Below are positions 35,326 through 52,907 of a DNA stretch of 64,000 bases, piece after piece. Where the stretch lies: positions 96,223,090 through 96,287,089 of the forward strand of contig NC_080041.1 of NCBI RefSeq assembly GCF_012489685.1. Reading direction: 5' to 3'. The notes beneath the pieces were generated by a model. That model saw nothing but the letters and a program-made list of their open reading frames with translations, was not told the origin of the DNA and did no database searches. Position numbers and translations under genes: made by a program. The DNA comes from Lotus japonicus. Lineage: Eukaryota; Streptophyta; Magnoliopsida; Fabales; Fabaceae. Numbering within the stretch: position 1 is the first letter of the stretch; every line of letters begins with the position of its first letter.

Positions 35326-38300
35326 ATGGTGTCAGCTTTGGTCTCTCGTGCTTCGCATAGGTTCCTCAAATCTTCTCTCATTTCTTCTATCTCCTCCAAA
35401 TCTCCTTACCCCTCCATCTCCAATCCATTGATCTCCTCTAAACAATTTGTAGAACGAAAACCTGGTCTGAATCTTCTACTCAGTCCTTTCAAGCCACCCC
35501 ACCGTCAAATTTCTAATGTTGAATTTTGTAGAAGTGTTAGATCTCTCCCGAATATCCAGTTTATTGTGCACATCTCTACATCGCCTTCAAGTTTAGGAAA
35601 CGGTTCAAAGGAAGATAAGAATCAAAGAAGTAATGTGAGTAGTGGAGTGGATATCTCTTGGATCGACTTGTACTTGCCTAGGCGGGTTCAGCCCTATGCT
35701 CGGCTTGCTCGGCTTGATAAGCCAATTGGAACATGGTTGCTTTTATGGCCTTGTATGTGGTAAGATTTTTTGTTTACTTATATTGTATTATTATGTCTAA
35801 ACACTCTTGATGACAACATGGAGAGCTTAATAGTTTTTATCATATAACTGGATTGCTAGTTCGAAATGTGTGTAACACCTTTAAAATTGGTAGTGAGTTG
35901 ATGAAATTTCAAAGGCCACGCACGAAGTTCCGTCTTTTCATTTGTTTTGTAAATGTGCAACTTAATTTATTTTATATAGTTGTTATGCTTAGATTATTCT
36001 TCTTTCTCTTTTGAGAAATTCTAAATTCCTACCATAGGTCAATTGCCTTAGCTGCACCCCCTGGTCACCTTCCTGATTTTAAAATGTTGACTCTGTTTGG
36101 ATGTGGAGCATTGCTTTTAAGAGGAGCTGGGTGTACTATAAATGATCTGCTTGATCGGGATATTGATACAAAGGTCAGTACGGTTGTCTTTTCTTTCTCT
36201 TTTTTGTAAAGGATCACAGGCATCCTTCATAGAAAACAAACCTGCTTGAGTCGACAATGACCACTACGGGCCTTTGTCAATCTGTAGCTGCCTTTTCTTT
36301 TTGTTGCAGTGTTTTTTTGGCAACAAAAGATGCCGAAATAGTAATGTGTGTTGTAAATTAGTATAAGAGATCATGATCTGAAGCTAATTTAATAGATATT
36401 GATAGAAAAATGATCTGAAAGCTAAGTCATGCCAAGACTAGTGCTTTAAGATTTCATATGGTCTGTAAGTTCATCTTTATTTTCTTTAATTTAGATGGAC
36501 AACTTGCTTATCATGTTGCTTGTATCCTGATTTTTTCCTGTCTTCTAGTAGGATTTTTTGTCTTCCTTTCTTTCTACTTAACATTAATATCATCCTATTA
36601 TTGAACTTATATTGCGTTTTAAAAAATGCCTTTGCTAGATTGTGCATTTGAGGGTCTAAGTGACGGATAAGAGAGGACTAGATTCAGGTTGAATAAAACG
36701 GCCTAATAGATATAATTTTCATACCGTAAAATATGCTAGAACAAGTAACTTATAGGCATGGTTATAGATGATGAAAGCCCTCTATTACATTAACTCAATA
36801 TTTCCCATCCATTAGGATAACACCGGAGACATTGGTTGGTGTCTTATTTAATTTAATTTTATTGCTATACGGTATAACCCTTGTGATATTTTTTTGACTG
36901 AAGCACTTTATGTTTATTGAGCATATGATTGAGGTTAATGTCACACTTCTTCCCTTGACTTTTTCAGAAATAATGCAGGTAGAACGTACAAAGTCAAGAC
37001 CTGTGGCAAGTGGTCTTTTGACCCCATTTCAAGGACTCTCTTTTCTTGGATTTCAATTGCTTTTGGGTCTTGGAATACTTTTGCAACTAAATAATTATAG
37101 GTTAGTAAATTTGAATTGCCAAAATGGGTCTATGCGTATTATGTTGGGACGTAGACGATTGAATATGTAATATCTTGATTAGCTAAGAAGAAGATATCGC
37201 CTTTCTTGATCCATAATCTGTGGTGCATGTCCTTCATTATGGTAGTCTGATCCTGATCACAAAAGCTGGCAAATACCATATTATTTTGATATTTAATAAG
37301 ATTAAAGACTGTATAGAGTTTCTGAAACTAATTTACCTAGATTGTTCCCTTCAAGAGACCTTGAAAATATTAAATAATGGGAGGAAAGTAGGTTAAAATG
37401 ATATGCACAGAATGTGAAAAATAATCTCTTTTGAACTTCTGGCACGTAGAGCAGGTAACTGTTTCTTTATTACCAAGACTGTTTATTAAAGTAGCTTAGC
37501 AGTTGCGTCTCCTGCATATTAGCCTCTACTGCATATTAGTGTTAGTCATTATCGAAATTGATTCAATTGCACAAGGAAGACATATCACTGGCTATGTCCA
37601 CTACCAAACCCTATCTAAGAAAGAAGATAAAGCGTTTCTATGAAGTATTTAATTATTTATCCTGCTAAACTGAAAACATTGTTGTTTTCAGGACAAAGAC
37701 TGATCCCTTTCTTCAAAAAAGAGTTTTGCTTCAAGTAACTTGCGATTGCTATGCATCCCTATATTTTAGTGTGCATGTTGTCATTATCTCATTTGCAGGC
37801 ATATTTAAATTGAGATGAAGTGTGAATGAATGAATCTTGCTAAGATTTCTAATATTTTTTTGGCTTGCATACCACAGCCGTGTTTTGGGTGCTTCGTCCT
37901 TGTTTCTCGTCTTCTCCTATCCCCTCATGAAGAGGTTTACATTTTGGGTAATGATTTTCCTCATTTCTAATTTCTTCTGACTGGTTTTGTTTTTGTTATT
38001 ACCTTTGATGCATAATCTCATTATGATTTTATATGGTGCTCTGATGCTATATTGGTTAGCCTCAAGCCTATCTAGGGTTGACCTTTAATTGGGGGGCTTT
38101 GTTAGGATGGGCAGCAATTAGAGGAAGTCTGGATCCATCTATCGTGCTGCCACTTTATGCCTCTGGAGTTTTTTGGACCCTTGTGTATGATACTATTTAT
38201 GCACATCAGGTAAAAACAGCATTTCTTCTTGAAAGATGTAAGCCCTGTGATTTTGCTCCTCTGTTCTGTCTTTTCATTGTTTCTTATTGGCTTAGTGTCT

Positions 38301-39453
38301 GGGATCTGGTAAGAAGAGGGCTTTACGGGGTTTTTGCTTCTTATTACTGCACTTCTTCATGTTGATGGGCTTAAAATGCTCTCCTTCAGATATGGGGGGT
38401 GTTGAAGTAATGATATGATTTGCATTTCAACCATGTTCAGACGATTATATTGTCTCTAACAGTTTAGGTGTTATGGAACAAAGAATACAATGACAAGACT
38501 GCTTGGTATTGTTCACATGAATAAAGCAGTGTAATCAAAATTCTTGTACTGTCTAATGATGTTTTCTAACTTTGGCATGCAGGATAAAGAAGATGACCTG
38601 AAAGTGGGAGTTAAATCAACAGCTTTACGCTTTGGTGATTTGACAAAGCAATGGATTACTGGTTTTGGGTTTGCATGCCTTGGTAATCTTGCTCTCAGTG
38701 GTTTTAATGCTGAACTAGGTATCTTTTTATAAATATCATCCTGTTCTCTTTTTTCATGACTATTTGGGTTACAATGATGGTTTTTTTTTGACCTCCTGAT
38801 TCATATGACTGGAGCAGGTTGGCCATATTATGCATGTCTGGCAGCTGCATCCGGACACTTGGGCTGGCAAGTATGGACAGTTGACCTTTCATCGCGTGCT
38901 GATTGCAATAGGAAGTATGTTTGGCAGGATTTTGTGCATATGTTAATGATTTAATTATCCAAAAGCCCATCTTCTGATAGGATCTCAAACATTACTTTAT
39001 TGGCTTGAACATCAGCTGGAGTGTCATAATGTTTTTATTTTTCTAATGGCCATGCCATGAAAAAGCAAATTTGAGATTATCATAAACTTTTTCAAAATTC
39101 AATTTCAGTTTTTTAAAAACTTAATTTTATGACTTTGCTACTAAGACTTGATGGCATATTTAGTTTTATGTCCTCAGAGCTCAACATAGGAAACCCTCCA
39201 AAATGTAGTGTTTGCTCTATTTTTCTGTTAGTTACTTTTCAGGCGTTTTAATGTGGATTGCAATATGGTAAAAAGCTTCTGATGTATTGATTAGCTTAAT
39301 TACAATATAAAGTTCATTTCAATTCTCTTAAAATTAAACATGATGACCTGATTTTTGTACCTTTTTTTCCCCCATCTCTTCAGATTTGTCTCAAATAAGT
39401 GGTTTGGAGCTATCATATTTGGTGGGATCCTTGCTGGGAGGCTTTCATCATAG
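35326..39453 (+). CDS. PPT1: 4-hydroxybenzoate polyprenyltransferase, mitochondrial (COQ2/PPT1)
   Basis: UbiA-family membrane prenyltransferase that attaches the long polyprenyl (solanesyl-type) tail to 4-hydroxybenzoate in ubiquinone synthesis, at the mitochondrial inner membrane. Eight exons, 35326-35759, 36038-36173, 36979-37100, 37878-37947, 38060-38209, 38583-38718, 38818-38914 and 39384-39453, join in frame to 404 residues, close to the length of Arabidopsis PPT1. The first about 100 residues are Ser/Arg-rich like a mitochondrial presequence. The family's two Asp-rich metal/diphosphate-binding motifs are intact: NDLLDRDID (about 180-188) and DKEDD (305-309). RPVASG follows the first motif, and further hydrophobic helices follow ([18 protein letters not shown]). 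No lesions are seen. The only oddity is the long upstream leader with its own intron. Confidence 0.95.
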
Positions 39454-41492
39454 TGGTAAATTTTGCCTATAATATAGTAATAACAAATCAAACATTGTGC
39501 GCATTCCAAATATGACCTTCCTAGGACAATCTGATTACATCTTTGTACACTTCTGTACATTTCTCTTCTATACCATGTTTTAAAAGACCACTTCGTATTA
39601 CATGTTTGAACATGTTCTAATATCATTAGTTTTATCAAAATCTAGTTTCCGTGCTAGTCAACTAACTCTTTGACACACTTTTTTACTTTTAATCACACTT
39701 CTTAGTATATGAGGAAAGTATGATGTCGCAAGATTACCCCACCTAGTGGGAAAGTACTTGGTTGTTGTTATTGTTTTATTATTGAGTAATTTTTATGTGG
39801 ATCCCCTTAATTTTTAGTGAAACTCGTTAATTTTTCTCAATAATAAAGCGCGTGTTAGAAAGCATGTGTCATAGCGGATGTTAATGTTAGTATTCCTGTA
39901 ATTAAACTCGAAGGTTGAAGCTAATGGAGGCACTTATGTGTCATAGTATGTCAATGGCAATTTGTTGTAGGGCTAACTAGTTGATTGACTTGATTAACTA
40001 GTTACTAAATATTTTTCTTCATTATATCTGCAGAAGGCACTGTGAGCTTACATGAATAAGACTTGAAAGAAGTAGATGATTGTCTTTTGGTGTGCAAAAC
40101 CTGGACACTGCATCTCCTTAGACTTGAGGTTGTGACTTGTGACCAAGAAATCAACAGGGAACCTGCCCAGTTTGAATTACGAGAAAATACTCTGCGAGTG
40201 GGAGATGCCAATGCACAGTAGCTGCCATTTGAAGGTTCAAACTATGGAGTCAGTGAATGTTCAGGGGCGGAGTATAGAGTATTGATAGGTGCCCTTAGTT
40301 AATTAGTTATTTACTTAGTTGTGATAGTTTTAGTTAGTTTGAGAGAGTGAGAGAATGTTATAAATAAGAGACTTAGAGAGAAATAACATCTTTAGGGTCA
40401 TTGGGAATTGGGAGAGGCCATGCTCTCTCGAATAACCTGTAAATTCTTAGTGTTACTTCAGTTTACTTTCTTCTTTAATGGCTGGTACCTATCAATTAGT
40501 CCACTCGGGTCTGGACGAGTAAAAGGGCATCATATTTGTTACATGATGACTTTCATATTGATTATTGGCAGTACATGGGGTATTTTCCATGTAAGAAAAA
40601 TCAGACACATTGAAAAACTTGTAATACAATTCAAGAACAAGATTGAAAATGAAAGTTGCTACAAAGATTCGTTTCTCTGTGTTGACAATAGAATAAAGCA
40701 CATATTTGTGGAATGTTGTTACTAATGTTTGCAACATATGTAGACTTCCATTATTGATTAATGTCCATGCTTTCGTTTTCCATAGTTAATAGCATGCCTC
40801 AATGTTATCAACTAGCGTGTTTGAATTAGTGGTGTCACAATTCAAAGCACAATAGCTCTTCCCAAGAAGTGAATATGCAATAAAAGAGTTTGCAGATTTG
40901 TGAAGCTTGTTTCATGCCAATAACATGCTAATGAGGTCTTTGGCAGAGTGGATAAAAATAATTACTCATGTCATCAATTGGTTTCCACAAGCCAATTTAG
41001 GATTTATGTTCCTTACTGTATGAGAAGTTATAGAAACATAAATCATGGGGAGTAATTTCTTGTTATTTGGTTGCACATGCTAAATTTTACTTTTCAAGCA
41101 TTCTAAGGAGCAAGTTTAACAAGAAAGAAGTACGTTGCATCACTGTGAGGGTGGGGCAGGGATAGCAAGGAATGGAGTTGCAGTGACACTGCCCCATAGG
41201 ACAAAGTGATGCTACGTATCTTTTTGTTTTGTGGTCCAAATTTACATATCTTGAAAAATGGTGTTTGATTAGTGGCTTGCAATAAGTAGTGTCCGTGTCT
41301 AAGACCTTTGCTTGGCAACCAGAATTGGATATAGTGGGGTAGAAGAAGAGGGAAGTATTGAAGTTCAACCGTAAGACTAGGACTAAAGATTAAGGGAAAC
41401 TTTTGACCAATTCATTTACAAGTTGTGATAACCTGAAAAGGTAATAGAGGGTTCTCTAAAAGCTAAATTTAGAAGAAGAAGAAGAGCACTAT
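39454..41492. other. Intergenic region between convergent PPT1 and BTB/NPH3 genes
   Basis: The genes converge, so both 3'UTRs lie here. A short stretch at 39735-39775 (ACCCCACCTAGTGGGAAAG, then TTGTTGTTATTG) resembles the 3' tail of plant RTE/SINE elements. A long ORF-free stretch follows. I see no further gene. Confidence 0.4.
40290..40495 (+). mobile_element. LTR-like fragment (weak)
   Basis: TTAGTTAATTAGTTATTTAC, then AGAATGTTATAAATAAGAG and an ending GGCTGGTACCTATCA, has the look of a retrotransposon LTR (promoter-like TATAAATA, ending CA). A similar piece is at 49612-49822. There is no partner LTR, coding part or target duplication. Confidence 0.35.
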
Positions 41493-44400
41493 CTATGAGA
41501 CAGAGTATCTCCTACTCCTCCCAGTTTTACCCTCCCTAGACTTCCTAACCGATTTCTGGCGTTTACCTCCACCTTGACTGCTAAACATGGCAATTCTCCC
41601 TATCCCCTTAGAAATAGAGGTTAAGAATGTTCTTCCATTTCCCGCCTTATCAATCATGCCTTGTTTCATGAACATCTGCTCCTTCTCCAACTCGCTCAGC
41701 CTCACCCTCAATCTCGAAATCTCTAGCTTCAGCTCTCTGTTCTCCCGCCGCAGAGAAGCGTAGTTATCTCTCGGCGACATGGCAGCGCTTGGAACACCGC
41801 TGCTTATTCTCTGTGATAGCAGCCCATCTCCTGAACTTCCTGACAGTGCATTTTTCAAACGCAGCTGCTCAACATACAGGACTTGCACCACCATCTGCAC
41901 TGGAAGCCGGTCGTTCTGGGCAGCATGGTTGCATGCTTCTTGAGACAGCTTCTGGCAGTCTATAAACTTGCAAAGCTTCTTGCATTCTTGTTCTGTCAAT
42001 GTTGTATGTGCCTGAACAAAAAGAGGTGTTGTGTTTTGTCAACATGAAGAAGGAAAAATGAATAACAAACACACTCAACTGATTAGTTTTAGGGGGTTAC
42101 TACTCGAACCACGTTTTTCATGAGAAACCTGCTAATACTAATTCTTGTAAGTGTAACTGTTGCATGATCAAGAATGAAGTTTGACTAGAATTTGCTTAAG
42201 TGCGTGTTTGGAAACCCTTCTATAATTAATTTTGAAGTCAAAATCAATTCTGGGGATCTGAGTAGTAGAACTGTTTCTGATGAGAGAGAAGTTGATCCAA
42301 ACATGCTATAACTATTAGAATCAGACAAGGATTTTCTCTTTAGTTGAAGCAAATTTACCTTCAAATAAATGTCGATTGCTCTATAAAGGCCATCGTCAAT
42401 GACACGAGCATAATCAGGAAGTGCCTCTATCAAAGCAATGAATTTCGGTAGACTTAAGCAAGGATCAGGAGCAATTTCTGCTAAATAAGCATCCATAAGC
42501 TGCCCCACTTTTAGCAGAGAACCATGGCAATTAGAACCAACCTCATCAGATTCATATCCATAATCTTCACTTTCTTCCTCATCAATCCTCTGCAAGAAAT
42601 TCACCAGCAGCCTGTGAACTGTATCGACATCAAACAAGGAATCCCCACTCTGCAGAGATGGTATAAGAAGATCATCAAGTGAAACCATTTCCAACCTTAA
42701 TGCTATCCTCCTTTCAAGCTCAAGCTTACAAGAAATGGTTGCACCTAACATGATAGCCATCTTCAACATACCAAATAAAAAGGTCAATGGAATGGAAGAG
42801 CTTTTGTCTGTTGGCATGAGACTCACAAGAGTTTCCACAATTGTCCTTTGATCCTTTTCTCCATTGGTTGGACTTGAATTTGTCCTTGATGGGTTCCAAA
42901 ATTGACTCTTCCCAATACCCTTCAGTGATGATTCAGCATAATGAATCAGTGAAGAAATAATGTTATCTGATCCAACTCCCATTCTTCCCATAGCACTTAT
43001 AACTCTCTGGAAGAAGTCAATACTCAACACTGAGAGATCTTCAACCCACCATGCAACACAACCTTCCTTTAGTTCTTTAGATTCACCATCACAATCTAAT
43101 TTAGATAAACCAGAAGCTAGTTGCTCCTTGCATGCATTCATTGCAATGGCTTCTACACACCCTTTTGATATTCTAATCTCGTCCACCATGTCTGGAGGTA
43201 GCATCTCACAGGTGGATAATACTTCCACTGACTTCTGAAGACTTTGAAAGACAATCTCATTGAGATAAGTATCTGTTCTTGTGACAAGGTTTCGCTCCCG
43301 GTATTCTTCTGTCATTTCCAGGTACTCAGCTGCGCAACGTAGCCTCGCGACATTGAATGTTGTGATCTCGAAATTCATCCCATAACAGAACTTCATGGCG
43401 AGTTCAAATGTCTGGTATCCCCCTGGAAAGTTGAGGAGCTCCAAGTTCGAAAGATTGGAGCCTTTGGCTTCAGCAACCATCTTCCTGATCTTCCCACTCA
43501 GGGTCACCAAGGGAAACTTCATGAAAACAAGGAAAAAGTAAGTTTTTAAAGATTTTGAGTTCAAAGGAACTGTTTTGGTCAATTTAAGACATCATCTGAG
43601 TGTGTTTGGTTACTAGTTGTCTGCAATGTAAACGAATTTTCATCTCAATCAACAAGAAAAGCTTCATCCGTTTTTTGTCTTGAAGTGAGGACTAACGCTT
43701 ATTTACAGTGATGCTCACAGATATAATGGGGGAAGCTAATGTGTACTCAAAAGAAGCCAAATAGAGTCATGAGCTTTTCCCTTTGATTTCTAAAGCAGGC
43801 ATTACTTTTGGAAAACCAGTGGTAAATTTTAGTCCATGCTAACATGTTATGGATTCACATAAAGTATTCATAATATCCCAATTCATAGAAACTAGTATAA
43901 CAGAACAAGCTCATGAATTTGTCAAGTAGTCTGTAAACCACATCTTCAAAGATTTACCTTGTGCAGCAGAAATGATTCCCCATCAACAACAATCGTAATG
44001 TCACCAGCAACATCAGCAAAAATCCTGCCATAAAAAAAAGATCAATATGGCATGACAATTGTCTTTAAACCTGCAATTCTACTATTCTCCCAAGAATTTA
44101 GATAACTCTCTCTACCTTAATAACTCCAAATATCTAACAATCAAACATGTTCTGTACATTAATATATGTTTGAATTAGCTTATTTTTCCTCAGAGTCACC
44201 TAGAAACTACTCCCATAAGCTTCTTTCCTTCTAGAACTGATTTTGGCTATAGAATCAACTGCAGAAGAATTTTCAAACATACTATAACCTTTATCTTTCA
44301 AGATTACTATGTAATGGTATAGACTATAGCCTTTATTCACAAAATCCAGATGAAACTGGCTAACCAAGTTATCAAATGCACAATCTAGAAAAAGGTACTA

Positions 44401-44677
44401 TATAACTATAACTCTAACCCCATGTAAGATAAAACTTGAATGAAATGAGCTCTAACAAAACAAACACATGAAACTACATTCTTAATCCACCATCAAAAGA
44501 AATAAAAAGAGACAAGTATATCACACTCTTACTAGACAAAAAACAACACAGTCAGAGAGAACTAGGAAGCAAAAAGATCAATGAAGGTATTAATTAGTAC
44601 CTTGTAGTGAATGAGTTGGAGAAGTTAGGAGTAGCTGGAGAGCGTTTAGAAGAAGAAAGAGAGTTCTCAGAAACCAT
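41493..44677 (-). CDS. BTB/POZ-NPH3 domain protein (NPH3/RPT2-like family)
   Basis: NPH3/RPT2-like proteins are plant-specific adaptors for CUL3 ubiquitin ligases, usually at the plasma membrane, in phototropin or auxin/PIN-linked processes. Four exons, 44677-44601, 44024-43958, 43516-42359 and 42011-41493, join in frame to 606 residues. The BTB domain spans about 25-125 (DITIVVDGESFLLHKFPL). The NPH3 domain is about 205-487, with WWVEDLSVLSIDFFQRVI at its start and DGLYRAIDIYLKAH at the end of exon 3. A C-terminal coiled coil follows (ENRELKLEISRLRVRL). The tail is very basic (GGKRQKSVRKSREGKTGRSR) and could bind membranes or carry phosphorylation sites. Length and end resemble the At5g67385-like subgroup, but I cannot fix the orthologue. 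No damage is visible. Exon 3 starts after CATGAAG with no strong pyrimidine tract. Confidence 0.94.
42202..42306. mobile_element. Small MITE-like inverted repeat in the last BTB/NPH3 intron
   Basis: GCGTGTTTGGAA near 42203 faces TGATCCAAACATGC near 42294-42306. Between them lies a stretch with AATTAATTTTGAAGTC and its near complement. About 105 bp, within the intron 42012-42358. No target duplication is assigned. Confidence 0.5.
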
Positions 44678-47279
44678 TTTTCTTTCTTTCTTTCAATGTG
44701 TTGTGTATGTTTCTGTAACAGCAACACAAATTGTGACCCTGTGGCTGAGGATGATTAAACTATCAAATAATGTGTACGAAAGAAAGATTGCAGGTTTTCA
44801 GGAATATTGTGAAGTGAACACCCCAAAAAGCCCTCAACAAAGCTATCAAATATTCACAAATGCCATGGCACACACCCAAACAACAACACAACTTTTTCTT
44901 TTCGTTTTCATACAATATGTGATGTGTGTATAGCCAAAACCATCTTTTGCTTTTTGGCTGCTTTTGTTCCTGGCTTTTGAGTCACAATACTGTTACTCTA
45001 AACAGTGCTCAGATTTCATATTCTAATCAAGTACCATCGTTGGCCTTGGATGTTGGACATTACATTGCAAAAAAACTGAGTGCAGTGGTAAAATTTGCAT
45101 ACAGGTTGTGTTTGTAACTTTATTGGGTTTTGATTTTTGAAATTACCAAAACCAAAGGCTGAAATTATGGCTTTAAAATGTCCATTACTCACACAGTTAC
45201 TCATAATATACTAATTAATAGCTTAATTTGCTACTCAAAATCAAATATGCAGCTGTATCAACTGCACAGCTTTAAATTTTTTATTTTATTTTAAGAAAGC
45301 TTTTAATTAAAGAATTTCGGATAAGAGTTACAATGAATTTCAAAATTTTAACAAATTGAAAGAAAGATATAAAAAATTGTGTTGCAGATACAAAATATAA
45401 TTATTTACATAATAGATCCAAAATGAAACCAATCATTCAATTGTGATTTGAGTTTGACAAATTGCCTTTTTAAACGATTCGAAAGAAAATGTTGGTTGCA
45501 TCTTTGCATAGTCATATAATTGATTCTCCAACTTTTAGAATCAATTTTTAAGTCAAAATTAATTCTAAATTCTAACTCTAAAATCAATTTTGTAATAAAT
45601 TTATAAATCACAATTTTTGCAATAATACCAATGCATAGTTGATTCAAGTGATACATGTTTAATTTCTCTTTAACAATATCTTATATTTGAGTCTTGTGCA
45701 TAAAAATATTTCGCGGGATATAACTCCCCTGTGGAAGTAACCACAAGACATGTCTTAAAAAAACAAAGGAACCAGAATGTATATTATCTTGGCTAAAAAA
45801 GAATTGCCTAAAAAATATGTCTTAAAAAGAACTTTGGCAATGGTGATCTGACCAATGGAAGTAAGTCAAGTAACCTTCCACAAATTTCAAAGAAAAATGA
45901 AAACCTGAACAAGTTACTACCATAAGCAGTAATGTTGAAAAGTAAAAGGTGTAACTAGTAGACTATCATAACATAATCCACATGCAGCAAACAGGGTGGC
46001 AGTGGTGTTGATTTGGTGAAGAAAAAGGGTCAATATTGGAGCTTACAAGGCAGAGAAGAAAAACAAAGTTTCATTTAAAAAGATAAAGTGGTCTAAGAGC
46101 ATCTGACATAGGGTGTTAGTGGCATGGATCGATGCTACTGAGTTGACACAGAACTCAATAAAGATGCAATTATTAGAGACACAAACTACACATTCTGCCT
46201 TCTTATTCCTTTTCCTAAATTATTTTATTTATTCATTATTATTTTATCAATTAATTATAACATGTGTCATGTGGTAAGGCAAGTATGAATTTCTAAGTAT
46301 ATTCCTTAACTTTATGGATTGATAGCTTCACGTTTCTTTTCTTTTATATTTATATATATATATATATTTATATACAAAAGTTATCCTTCATTTGAACATG
46401 TATTTGATTATAATTTATAATTTAACCGTTAATACTGTATTTAGCTTCAAGACAAATTAATGAATCATTCAACTAAGAAATCCTATACAATACGAAAATT
46501 CTTTATGATTTAACTCTAAGAACTTTTTAGATAATTACTGAAGGAAACAGAACTGACACATAAAATGGGGGGAGTGGGGGGACATTTTTCAGTAAGTGCA
46601 GGTTGTGTACAGTGTATTGAAACAATTTTCCCATCTTGCAAGTTGTAAAAACAACCAAAATTCATTCAGTGTTATAATAACCAGACTAAATACAGGGATG
46701 AAAAGTTAAATAAGATAGTAATGAATGAAAATATGTAAGTATTATTAGTCCAAACAATACAGTAACAAAAATGTATCTATAAAAAAACAAATAATAGAGT
46801 CGGATTAATCTGTTAGAAATCTGATTAGTTGACGGTGTAAACAAACTTTGTACCGTCGATGCATCAAAGTTTTTCTCTTTCAAACTATCCCTAAAATAAG
46901 GATTTCTTTAAAGTTGAGCCAAACACCTAAAAAGTTTTTAATTTTTAAGAAAAATGTAAACAAAAGCACTCTAAATCTGATTTTTTTAGTCACTGATAAG
47001 CATCCATTTTAATCACTTTGGTTGAAAATAAGTTTTTGTGGAGCAAAAAGTGGCTAGGCCATTGAGAAAGTTGGCATTTTGAGCCAAGCCCACAAAGTCA
47101 AACCCAAGTTCCTCTTTGGAAGCCCAGTTTGAGAGGCAAAAGGTAAGAAAGAATGGGAAGAAATGTGGTGGTCGAGGAAGACACACACACAGATACATGC
47201 ATCATCACCATCAAGACAAGTATCTCTGAACAACTTAACTGTTGGGTGGACAAGACACAAAGCATCTTTCACTCTCAAA
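44678..47279. other. Divergent intergenic region (promoters of BTB/NPH3 and SNAT1)
   Basis: About 2.6 kb between divergently transcribed genes, so both promoters are here. A TA-rich run lies at about 46345-46366. A 45520-45610 stretch is rich in AATCAATTTT words that suggest MITE or LTR debris. No gene is supported. Confidence 0.4.
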
Positions 47280-51486
<4,207 letters not shown>

Positions 51487-52049
51487 TTTCAACCCTGCAA
51501 AAGCTTGCTTATGCTTCATTTACATTAGCTTACATTGCAACCATGGAATACATAAGGGAGCACCAGTGGCAAGTGTGAAATCTGAAACTGTAAAATCTGG
51601 ACATCAATCCTGTAATTATTGTGTCAGGTTCCAGCAAGATAATTGTGAGGCTTTGGTTAAAGAACCAGATTTGTTTTTAAGCTAGTGTACCTTCTTTATA
51701 TATGAAAAGCCTTACAACATCAGCTACTGCTGAGTTAGTGGACCTTATTTTTTTTGGTTGAATGCAATGGTTGTATTATGTTAAGTTGGCGGTTTCTTCT
51801 GTTGTATGCCTCATGTTTGTATTGTCTAATGAAGTGATGGACCTACGGCAATGACAGGATGCCCTGAATAATCAATTCCAAAGTCTCACGAGATCTTCCC
51901 TCTTTCCTTTCAATTATATCTCGAAATAATTTGTAAACTTTGTTATGACTGTCCTTCACTGGTTATCCTCGGGTTCCATTATCAAGAAGTGTATCAACGA
52001 CTTCTTGTACCAATATTTCTTGACACATTACTAACTCTCCTGACATTGT
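51487..52049. other. 3'UTR of SNAT1 and spacer
   Basis: The SNAT1 3'UTR should take the first few hundred bases. The remainder leads into the retroelement fragment. No separate gene is seen. Confidence 0.4.
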
Positions 52050-52862
52050 CAATAGATTGTGGACTGGTCTCGCCCTGAAACTGGGCGGCTCGACCTACAC
52101 AAGGAAGGACTAGGATCCCAGGTGGGTCCACTTCTAGGGACTTAGAAGGAGCCATTGTAAGTTGGGCTAGACTCAACAGGAAGCCCATTAAGCCATAGCG
52201 AGGCCCAAATGTAATAGACTTAGGGTTAAGGTTTATCCCCACTATAAAAGGCTAAGTCATTCATTCAATAAGACATGTTATCTTCATTCTATACTTTTAC
52301 GATTCTAAACCCTAGATCTAAGAGTGCTAGGTTTGTGTAAGTACACTTGGCGCCCACCGTGGGGCATGGAAAACCATCTCCTTTGACCTCGAGGGTGAGA
52401 GTCTTGACTGGTTTTACTAGGTCCGCAACTGCGGCGGAACATACACGCAACTTGCCATGGCGACAAATTTGGGTCAAAACCCGATGGTGCGGGCCATACT
52501 TGACATATTGGACAAGATGCAACATGTGAACGAGATCTTGCAGGCACAAGTGGTGCAGCTAACGCAAGATCGAAACGATCATCAGAACACAGATTGAAGA
52601 ACCGCGATGACGATTGTCAACTTCCAACCTTTCGCCACGACGGTGGCGAACACAGTCATCCCGGAGCATTTGAAGACGCTAGTTCTAGATCTATACTTTG
52701 GAGATTCGAATCCTCGAGAACATTTGATATACTTCAACACCAGGATGGTGATTGCAGGTGTTACAAACACCGTCAAGTGCAAAGTTGCTTCCCTCCACCT
52801 TCATGAGAGTTGCTTCTAGGGTGTGCTGAGTTGATTCAGGATTGGATTTTGGATCATGGATC
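52050..52862 (+). mobile_element. Ty3/gypsy 5' fragment: LTR end, primer-binding site, truncated gag
   Basis: An LTR-like segment with CACTATAAAAGGC (about 52239-52251) ends TACA at 52345 and is followed by a primer-binding-site-like TTGGCGCCCACCGTGGGGC (52347-52365), the pattern seen in plant Ty3/gypsy elements. A short ORF starts at 52458 (MATNLGQNP, then ILQAQVVQLTQ). Next is a gag fragment (52607-52819) with VIPEHLKTLVLDLYFGDS, then NPREHLIYFNTRMVIAGV and KCKVASLHLHESC, which recalls the gag N-terminus of that group. Everything downstream is lost, and the left LTR edge is uncertain. The translation is cut by stops, so it is non-functional. Confidence 0.75.
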
Positions 52863-52907
52863 ATCTACAAAAATTAAGTAAGAGGTTACTTAATGTAATA
52901 TATTTAA

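Noticed and set aside
52305..52547. ORFs opposite the gypsy fragment (both strands)
   Set aside because: They overlap the LTR/gag region in other frames and contain no recognised motif; they are shadows of the retroelement.
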